Of a stretch of DNA of 9,742 nt, positions 5,261-9,742 are shown in pieces. The stretch is from CAZONU01 sp965370045 (lineage in GTDB: Bacteria > Planctomycetota > SZUA-567 > JAKLDR01), in assembly GCA_965370045.1 (NCBI GenBank), contig CBDUSI010000147.1, forward strand, positions 1 to 9,742, given 5' to 3'. Both the position numbers and the translations under genes were made by a program. The notes under the pieces are model-generated. The model did not search any database. It had not been told where the DNA came from and worked only from the letters and a program-made list of their open reading frames with translations. Position 1 is the first letter of the stretch. The number at the start of each line of letters is the position of its first letter.

Positions 5261-5445
5261 GCCTCCCTTCTGAGCTCCGCGCCGCAGGTGTTGCAGCGCT
5301 GGGCCTCCATGTGCTCGGTGTTGACCGCCTCGCCGCACTGCGGACAGCGGTAGCTCTTGCGCGAGGCGACCGCGAAGAGGTAGAAGACCATGGCCAGCCC
5401 CAGCAGCCCCGCGATTATCAGTCCGTAGATCAGTATCACCCACAT
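5257..5445 (-). CDS. TM-anchored zinc-ribbon miniprotein (62 aa)
   Basis: A single membrane segment (about residues 3-26) is followed by a compact zinc ribbon: CPQC (Cys34, Cys37) and CNTC (Cys51, Cys54). With the short N-terminus outside, the ribbon should face the cytoplasm (SRKSY after the segment is positively charged). The ATG at 5445 has an excellent ribosome site, AAAGGAG with 7 bases between, and a promoter at 5483-5511. The frame extends to 5511, but that part overlaps the promoter and has no ribosome site. It is the first gene of a three-gene operon joined by 4-base overlaps to a YbjQ-family gene and a Cys-rich membrane protein gene. A recruiting or metal-binding subunit for its operon partners is a reasonable guess. 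Confidence 0.8.
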   Translation of the reverse strand: MWVILIYGLIIAGLLGLAMVFYLFAVASRKSYRCPQCGEAVNTEHMEAQRCNTCGAELRREA

Positions 5446-5482
5446 AGCCAAGCTCCTTTCCCGTTCACACCTTCCACAGTTC

Positions 5483-5511
5483 AGGATACCGCGTTTGCCG
5501 GAGGGACGCAA
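5483..5511 (-). promoter_or_regulatory. sigma-A-like promoter for the zinc-ribbon/YbjQ operon
   Basis: On the minus strand TTGCGT (5511-5506) is followed after 17 bases by TATCCT (5488-5483). A start near 5476 leaves a leader of about 30 bases with AAAGGAG ahead of the ATG at 5445. The intergenic stretch to 5566 otherwise shows no clear terminator for the upstream glycosyltransferase gene. Confidence 0.6.
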
Positions 5512-5566
5512 TTACAATCGGGAGCGACTTCTGTAATGGGAAGATTCTCAGGCCGGGCCCGCTGTT

Positions 5567-7075
5567 TCATTGAACCGGGGCGGTTCGACTCCTGCGCGGC
5601 CGATACTTGAGAAACAGTATCTCCAGTTCCGTGAACTCGACCCGTGGCCCCGGAGGGTGGGGGTAGCCCACCTTTCGCATTCTCTTGACTCGCTCGGAGA
5701 ACCTGCCGGACGTGCTCTTCAGGTACCAGACGCGGGGAGGCGACGCTTCCCGGTCGTCGATGAGCAGGGGGCCGGTCTTGCCAAACTTCAGGGGGTGGAC
5801 CGCCAAGTCCTTGCGCCGAGCGTAGTATCCGTAGCAGGAGCGAATGTACCAGGCCGGTCGCCGCGTGGTGACCAGCACGGTGTCTCCCGGTCGGGCGAAA
5901 CGTTCGACGCACTGAACCGCTTCGCGCCACTGCTCTTTCTGGGTATCCCCGTAGTAGTCCGACATCGGTCCGATGCAGAGCGCCAGCAGCAGGCCGACGG
6001 CCGCCATGCGGCAGGAGCGCGAGGGCAGGGAGCTGACCGCCAGTCCGGAGAGCAGATACATGCCCAGGGAGCCGACGATGGTGTAGCGGCTCATCATTCG
6101 CGTATTGAGGAGCAGCGAAAGCAGGCCCAGAAGCAGAAGCGGCACCGCGACCCAGGCCGCCGCGAAGAGAACCCGGCGGTGTCGGATGATCCAGTTGTCC
6201 TGCTCAGGCCGGGCGGGCATCCGGAGGTAACTCCGGATCCGGGCCGGAAGCAGCAGTATCGCGAGGGCCGCCGCGTGAAAGGTCAGCAGCAGGTAGGAGC
6301 CCGCGTAGCTCTTGAGCGAGTTGCGGAACTTGCTCAAGGAGACGTATCCGGCGGTGGAGACGTTCCCCTCGTGGGTCAGTATCGCGACCAGCCAGGGGGA
6401 GAAGAACAGGACCAGCGAGGCCTGCATGATGAACCAGCGCCGCAGCGGCAGGACGGTGGTCGGTCCGGCGCTGAATCGTCGGACGACTACCGCCAGGTTC
6501 TGGACCCCGATAATCGCCCAGCCGGAGTTATGGGTGTAGAGCAGCAGCAGGCTGCAGAGCACGTATCCGATCCGGGCGGCCGTGTCATCCCTGCGCAGGA
6601 GGCGAATGAAGAAGAACATGGACGCCGTTGCCAGCAGGGCACACATCGAGTACATGCGGGCCTCCTGGGAGTACCTGACGTGGAACAGGCACGTCGCCAG
6701 GATCAGGGCGGAAACCAGGCCGGCCCCCCTTTTCCGGAACAGAGCCGCTCCCAGCAGGTAGATCAGCGGGACCGTCAGGACACCGAGGATTGCCGAGAGG
6801 GAGCGGGCCGCGAACTCAGAGTTGCCGAAGGCGAGTACCCAGCCGCGCAGGGTCAGAAAGTAGAGCGGCCCGTGGGCGAAATTGGCGCGATCATCGAGGA
6901 TATGACTGACTGAATGACCGGCCAGGTAGATCGACGTGCCTTCGTCGCGCCACAGGCTCTCGCTTCCCAGGCCGTAGAAACGAAGAGCGGTGGCGAGCAG
7001 GACTATCGCCAGCAGGGCCAACAACGTGGCCGAACGGGAGTTCCTGGGAGCAGACCCCTCGATACTCGCCTCCAT
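5567..7075 (-). CDS. GT39/ArnT-like (GT-C fold) membrane glycosyltransferase
   Basis: The 502-residue protein reads as a GT-C family sugar transferase using a polyprenyl-phosphate sugar donor. Membrane segments run from residue 15 to about 368. The first periplasmic loop contains the catalytic acidic pair Asp44-Glu45 in SLWRDEGTSIYLA, followed by HGPLYFLTLRGW (68-79) and YSQEARMYSM (135-144), all hallmarks of the GT39/PMT_2 group. SRY (329-331) begins a late membrane segment. Residues about 372-502 form a soluble C-terminal part with a WREAVQ...GDTVLV pattern, seen in many such proteins. The ATG at 7075 overlaps the PilZ stop (TAATG), and no strong ribosome site is visible, which fits translational coupling. 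The frame is open up to 7597, but the PilZ gene occupies that stretch. Likely role: transfer of a sugar to a lipid or surface glycan, with output perhaps set by c-di-GMP. Confidence 0.85.
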   Translation of the reverse strand: MEASIEGSAPRNSRSATLLALLAIVLLATALRFYGLGSESLWRDEGTSIYLAGHSVSHILDDRANFAHGPLYFLTLRGWVLAFGNSEFAARSLSAILGVLTVPLIYLLGAALFRKRGAGLVSALILATCLFHVRYSQEARMYSMCALLATASMFFFIRLLRRDDTAARIGYVLCSLLLLYTHNSGWAIIGVQNLAVVVRRFSAGPTTVLPLRRWFIMQASLVLFFSPWLVAILTHEGNVSTAGYVSLSKFRNSLKSYAGSYLLLTFHAAALAILLLPARIRSYLRMPARPEQDNWIIRHRRVLFAAAWVAVPLLLLGLLSLLLNTRMMSRYTIVGSLGMYLLSGLAVSSLPSRSCRMAAVGLLLALCIGPMSDYYGDTQKEQWREAVQCVERFARPGDTVLVTTRRPAWYIRSCYGYYARRKDLAVHPLKFGKTGPLLIDDREASPPRVWYLKSTSGRFSERVKRMRKVGYPHPPGPRVEFTELEILFLKYRPRRSRTAPVQ

Positions 7076-7476
7076 TATCGAATCTGGCTCTTGATGATGA
7101 AGGCGATGATCCGCTCGCGGTCCGGGCCGGCCAGTTCGCGAAAGCGCAGGCCCAGCAGGAAGCGGTGCTTCTTCTTCTCGAGGAGTTCCACCCAGGCCAC
7201 GCGGGTCAGGGCCAGGACCGGGGGTTGGCCGTCGGGCAGGGCGATCTCCACTCCCACAACCACCCGGCCGATGAGCAGCTCCGGGAGCCAGTCGGGGCTG
7301 GGAACGACCCCGGCCAGCTTGAGGCCCCCGCCGGAGATGTTGTCGGTGGTGCCGGCCAGGGCCTCGTCGGCGCCGGCCGCCGCACCGCCCAGGAAGCGGT
7401 AGGTGACGGGCAGTTCGGACTTCACGCGAATGAACTCGCGGCGCTCCTGCCGGTAGTGCCTGGGGTTGTGGCTCAC
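7075..7476 (-). CDS. PilZ-domain c-di-GMP receptor
   Basis: A 133-residue single-domain PilZ protein. Both binding motifs are intact: RxxxR (Arg13-Arg17 in RREFIR) and NxSxxG (Asn46, Ser48, Gly51 in DNISGGG). The rest follows the PilZ beta-barrel, ending with RFLLGLRFREL and a C-terminal helix, so binding of cyclic di-GMP is expected. The start is GTG at 7476, because AGAGGAG lies 6 bases upstream; an in-frame ATG at 7524 lies inside the promoter (7503-7531) and cannot be used. Its stop overlaps the ATG of the glycosyltransferase gene (TAATG). Single-domain PilZ proteins usually act by binding a partner enzyme or complex, and the coupled glycosyltransferase is the obvious candidate, which remains inference. 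Confidence 0.9.
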   Translation of the reverse strand: MSHNPRHYRQERREFIRVKSELPVTYRFLGGAAAGADEALAGTTDNISGGGLKLAGVVPSPDWLPELLIGRVVVGVEIALPDGQPPVLALTRVAWVELLEKKKHRFLLGLRFRELAGPDRERIIAFIIKSQIR

Positions 7477-7502
7477 GCGGGGCTCCTCTGCTGGAGACCA
7501 CA

Positions 7503-7531
7503 AGCATAACCCACTGGCGCCCAACGTTCAA
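7503..7531 (-). promoter_or_regulatory. sigma-A-like promoter for the PilZ/glycosyltransferase operon
   Basis: On the minus strand TTGAAC (7531-7526) is followed after 17 bases by TATGCT (7508-7503), close to consensus at both boxes. A start near 7496 leaves a leader of about 20 bases that carries AGAGGAG before the GTG at 7476. Confidence 0.7.
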
Positions 7532-7670
7532 GGGCTGGCCGGGCGACATGCCCCCGCGATTTCCCGTGACGTGGCGCCGCCGGAAGCCGTCATACATAAT
7601 GGGCGGGTTCCGGTAGCTGAGATAGAACAGGTATTTCCACGCGCCGGTCGGCTCGCGGACTTCGAGCGTG
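7532..7670. other. intergenic stretch with inverted repeat and coding-like trace
   Basis: Between the dppF-type gene and the PilZ promoter there is an inverted repeat, CCGGAA (7580-7585) and TTCCGG (7608-7613), around 22 bases. It has no T-tract, so it is a poor terminator. The minus-strand frame from 7669 downward reads as protein-like sequence (for example GAWKYLFYLSYRNPP) with no ribosome site or start of its own. It could be a gene remnant, a dispersed repeat or chance. Confidence 0.3.
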
Positions 7671-8633
7671 TCAGGCCCACCTGGGGCAGCGCACCGCGTG
7701 GCCGGGGGAGACCTCCACGAACTCGGTGGGCAGTTCCTCGCAGGCCGGCGCGCTCTGCCCGCAGCGCGGCGCGAAGCGGCAGCCCGTCGCGCCCGAGCCG
7801 GCGAACTGGCCCTCGGCGGGGGGAACCTTGGTGCGCGAGCCGCGCGCGGTTTCCAGGAGCATTCGCGTGTAGGGATGCGCGGGCTCCGCCAGCAGCTCGG
7901 CTGCGCCGGCCAACTCCACGATCTGGCCGGCGTACATCACCGCGATCTCGTCGCTCATCTTCTCGATCAGCGCGAGGTCGTGGCCGATCAGGAGGTAGGT
8001 CAGCCCCAGCTCCTCCTGGAGCCCCGAGAGCAGGTTGAGCACCTGGGCGGCCATGCTCACGTCCAGCGCGCTGGTGGGCTCGTCGAGCACTATCATCCGG
8101 GGACCCATGGCCAGCGCGCGGGCCAGGGCCACCCGCTGGCGCTGGCCGCCGGAGAACTCGTGGGGATAGCGCCCGGCGGCGTCGGCGGGCAGGCCAACTC
8201 GGGAAAAAAGCTCGGCGGTCCTCTCCCGGCGGCGCGCCGGCCAGTCGCCGAGCCCCGCGGCGGCCGGCGCCTCCCAGACCGCCTCGCCGGCGGAGACGCG
8301 CGGGTTCAGCGACCCGTAGGGGTCCTGGAAGAGCATCTGCATGCTGCGCGCCAGCTCCCGCCGGGCCGCGCCCCGGAGATTGGCGATCTCCGCGCCGCCG
8401 AAGCGTATCGAGCCAGCGGTGATGGGCGCCAGGCCGGCGATGGCCCGGCCCACGGTGCTCTTGCCGCTGCCGGACTCGCCGACCAGCCCCAGGGTCCGGC
8501 CGCGGGGTATCTCGAAGCTGACCCCGTCGGCGGCGCGCAGCCGCCCGCCGCCGCCCAAGAGCTCGCTGCCCAGGCGGTACTCGACGGTCAGGCCGCTGAC
8601 GGCAAGGAGAGCCGGCCGCGCCGCGCCGCTCAC
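7671..8633 (-). CDS. dppF: peptide/nickel ABC importer ATPase, DppF/OppF type
   Basis: A 320-residue ATPase, the usual length for DppF/OppF. Walker A is GESGSGKS (52-59), the Q-loop Gln103 lies in LFQDPYGSLNP, the signature FSGGQRQR is at 160-167, Walker B ends at Asp184-Glu185 (IVLDEPTSALD), and the switch His218 is in LIGHD. The C-terminal extension typical of this group starts at HPYTR (253-257) and holds four cysteines (285, 291, 298, 316); the same pattern binds a 4Fe-4S cluster in the OppD subunit of Mycobacterium tuberculosis OppABCD. The start is GTG at 8633, overlapping the dppD-type stop by 4 bases (GTGA), with GGAG 8 bases upstream. Together with the DppD-type protein it should power uptake of peptides or a related substrate through permeases that are not in this window. 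The substrate cannot be read from the ATPases. Confidence 0.92.
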   Translation of the reverse strand: MSGAARPALLAVSGLTVEYRLGSELLGGGGRLRAADGVSFEIPRGRTLGLVGESGSGKSTVGRAIAGLAPITAGSIRFGGAEIANLRGAARRELARSMQMLFQDPYGSLNPRVSAGEAVWEAPAAAGLGDWPARRRERTAELFSRVGLPADAAGRYPHEFSGGQRQRVALARALAMGPRMIVLDEPTSALDVSMAAQVLNLLSGLQEELGLTYLLIGHDLALIEKMSDEIAVMYAGQIVELAGAAELLAEPAHPYTRMLLETARGSRTKVPPAEGQFAGSGATGCRFAPRCGQSAPACEELPTEFVEVSPGHAVRCPRWA

Positions 8634-9643
8634 AGCGCGATCTCCGGAAGGGGCGCTTTGCCGGTCTCGGCGGAGCCCACCCGGTGGCAGCTCACCTGGT
8701 GGCCGCGGAGCACCTCGGTCATGTGCGGCGCGGCGCGGCGGCACTCATCAATGACCCGCCCGCAGCGCGGGGCGAAGCGGCAGCCGGGCAGCTCCTCGGT
8801 GGCGGAGGGCACCGCGCCGGGCAACTCCGCCAGTCGCCCGCGGCCCGAGCCCAGTCGCGGGGCGGCGGCCACCAGCGCCCGGGTGTAGGGGTGCAGCGGC
8901 CGCTCCAGAACCTCGCGCACCGCGCCGCTCTCGACCGGCCGGCCGGCGTAGAGCACCAGCGCGCGGTCGGCCACCCGGGGGGCGAGGTGGACGTCGTGGG
9001 TGATGAAGATCAGGCCCATCTCGAAGCCGCGGCGCAGCTCGGCCAGGAGGTCGACGATGCCGGCCTGCACGGAGACGTCCAGCGCGCTGGTGGGCTCGTC
9101 GGCGATCAGCAGCGCCGGGCGGTTGACGACGGCCATGGCGATGCAGGCCCGCTGGCGCAGCCCCCCGGAGAACTCGTGGGGGTAGGCCGCGTAGCGCTTC
9201 TCGGCGTCGGGAAAGCCGGCGGAGCTCAGCGCGGACAGCGCGTTGTGCCGGGCCAGCTTGCGGTCCTTGCCGTGGGCCCGCCCGGCCTCGGCGACCTGCT
9301 CGCCCACGGACAGCACCGGGTTGAGGGCGGCCGATGGCTCCTGGAAGACGAAGCCGATGGACAGGCCGCGGCGGCGGCGCAGGCGGCGCTGGCTCATGGT
9401 CAGGAGGTCCTTGCCCTCCAGGCGCACCGCGCCCGTGGCGCGCGCGTAGGCGGGCAGCAGGCCGGCGATGGCCAGGGCCGCGGCGGTCTTGCCGCTGCCC
9501 GACTCGCCGAGAATGGCCAGTCCTTCGCCGGGCCGCAGGTCGAAGCTCAACCCCTCCACGGCCAGCGCGGGAGCCGCGCCCGGCGGTCGGAACTCGACGC
9601 GCAGGTCGCGGACCTCCAGTAGCGGTTCGCCGTCGCCAGTCAT
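8630..9643 (-). CDS. dppD: peptide/nickel ABC importer ATPase, DppD/OppD type
   Basis: A 337-residue ATPase (numbered from the ATG at 9643). It has Walker A GESGSGKT (46-53), the Q-loop in FVFQEPSAALNP, the signature FSGGLRQR (158-165), Walker B LLIADEPTSALD with Asp182-Glu183, and switch His216 in ITHD. The C-terminal extension (HPYTR onward) carries Cys288, 294, 301 and 319, likely ligands of an iron-sulfur cluster as in OppD of M. tuberculosis. Two ATGs are possible, 9652 and 9643; neither has a ribosome site. A -10-like CATAAT (9656-9651) overlaps the first ATG, so transcription should begin near 9644 and translation at 9643 on a leaderless message. Caller programs may prefer 9652. It overlaps the dppF-type gene by 4 bases. 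No permease or substrate-binding gene lies next to it inside the window. Confidence 0.9.
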   Translation of the reverse strand: MTGDGEPLLEVRDLRVEFRPPGAAPALAVEGLSFDLRPGEGLAILGESGSGKTAAALAIAGLLPAYARATGAVRLEGKDLLTMSQRRLRRRRGLSIGFVFQEPSAALNPVLSVGEQVAEAGRAHGKDRKLARHNALSALSSAGFPDAEKRYAAYPHEFSGGLRQRACIAMAVVNRPALLIADEPTSALDVSVQAGIVDLLAELRRGFEMGLIFITHDVHLAPRVADRALVLYAGRPVESGAVREVLERPLHPYTRALVAAAPRLGSGRGRLAELPGAVPSATEELPGCRFAPRCGRVIDECRRAAPHMTEVLRGHQVSCHRVGSAETGKAPLPEIAL

Positions 9644-9650
9644 CAACGGC

Positions 9651-9679
9651 ATTATGCAGGAACGGGGCGCACAGGGAAA
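9651..9679 (-). promoter_or_regulatory. candidate promoter for dppDF, implying a leaderless message
   Basis: On the minus strand TTTCCC (9679-9674) is followed after 17 bases by CATAAT (9656-9651), a strong -10 box with a weak -35 box. The expected start, about 7 bases downstream, coincides with the ATG at 9643. Confidence 0.45.
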
Positions 9680-9688
9680 GAGAAAAGC

Positions 9689-9706
9689 TAGCAGGCCGTT
9701 GAAAAA
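9689..9706. repeat. possible insertion-sequence end or dispersed repeat
   Basis: TAGCAGGCCGTTGAAAAA resembles, from memory, the GCAGGCTGTTGAAAAA-type sequence found near transposon ends in many environmental genomes. Only one copy is visible and no transposase gene is in the window, so this rests on likeness alone. Confidence 0.25.
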
Positions 9707-9742
9707 TGGGGCGTCGTGACGGCAGGCGCTCCCGAGCGATGC

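Noticed and set aside
5258..5443. N-terminal extension of the YbjQ protein to 5443
   Set aside because: Lies in another frame over the zinc-ribbon miniprotein gene, which has the better start and ribosome site; YbjQ similarity begins after 5260.
5570..6913. 447-residue plus-strand frame
   Set aside because: Antisense shadow of the GT39 gene, which has clear membrane segments and family motifs.
7076..7597. N-terminal extension of the glycosyltransferase to 7597
   Set aside because: The stretch is the PilZ gene in another frame; family similarity starts at the ATG at 7075, which is coupled to the PilZ stop.
8634..8744. N-terminal extension of DppF to 8744
   Set aside because: Overlaps dppD by over 100 bases and gives a Pro/Arg-rich non-homologous leader; the GTG at 8633 gives the normal family length.

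Overview
The window comes from a GC-rich bacterial chromosome. Genes are tightly packed, Shine-Dalgarno sites are strong, and most operon starts carry sigma-A-like promoters (a TTGAnn-like box, 16-18 bases, then TAnnnT). Typical bacterial families are present: PilZ, YbjQ, bacterial PH domain, DppD/DppF, GT39. Nothing fixes the phylum. The high GC and the small zinc-ribbon membrane proteins would suit an uncultured lineage such as Planctomycetota or Armatimonadota, but that is a guess. No rRNA, tRNA, CRISPR array or complete mobile element was seen.

Layout, left to right. Bases 1-497 hold no convincing gene, but they contain a run of inverted repeats, a low-complexity motif (196-237) and a candidate promoter inside an 8-bp inverted repeat. 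That promoter leads to a 72-residue unknown protein (498-716, +), which ends at a terminator hairpin. A minus-strand operon follows (2688 to 816). Its first gene encodes an unusual protein with a LexA/UmuD-type Ser-Lys (S24) domain behind a long helical region with 11-residue repeats. Its second gene encodes a zinc-ribbon, two-TM, PH-domain membrane protein. Diverging from it is a 74-residue zinc-finger protein of the anti-sigma HC2 type (2922-3146, +). Next comes a two-TM protein of unknown function with its own promoter (3284-4204, +).

That gene overlaps, tail to tail, the end of a minus-strand operon of three genes joined by 4-base overlaps (5445 to 4194). It encodes a TM zinc-ribbon miniprotein, a YbjQ-family protein and a Cys/His-rich membrane protein. 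A second minus-strand operon (7476 to 5567) pairs a PilZ c-di-GMP receptor with a GT39-type membrane glycosyltransferase, coupled through TAATG. At the right end, DppD and DppF, the two ATPases of a peptide/nickel ABC importer, are coupled through a GTGA overlap (9643 to 7671). Their transcript may be leaderless, and a sequence resembling an insertion-sequence end lies just upstream.

The parts most likely to be new are the S24/coiled-coil plus zinc-ribbon PH pair, with its divergent zinc-finger neighbour, and the three-gene Cys-rich YbjQ cassette. Assigned domains rest on motifs read by eye. Proposed functions are inference.
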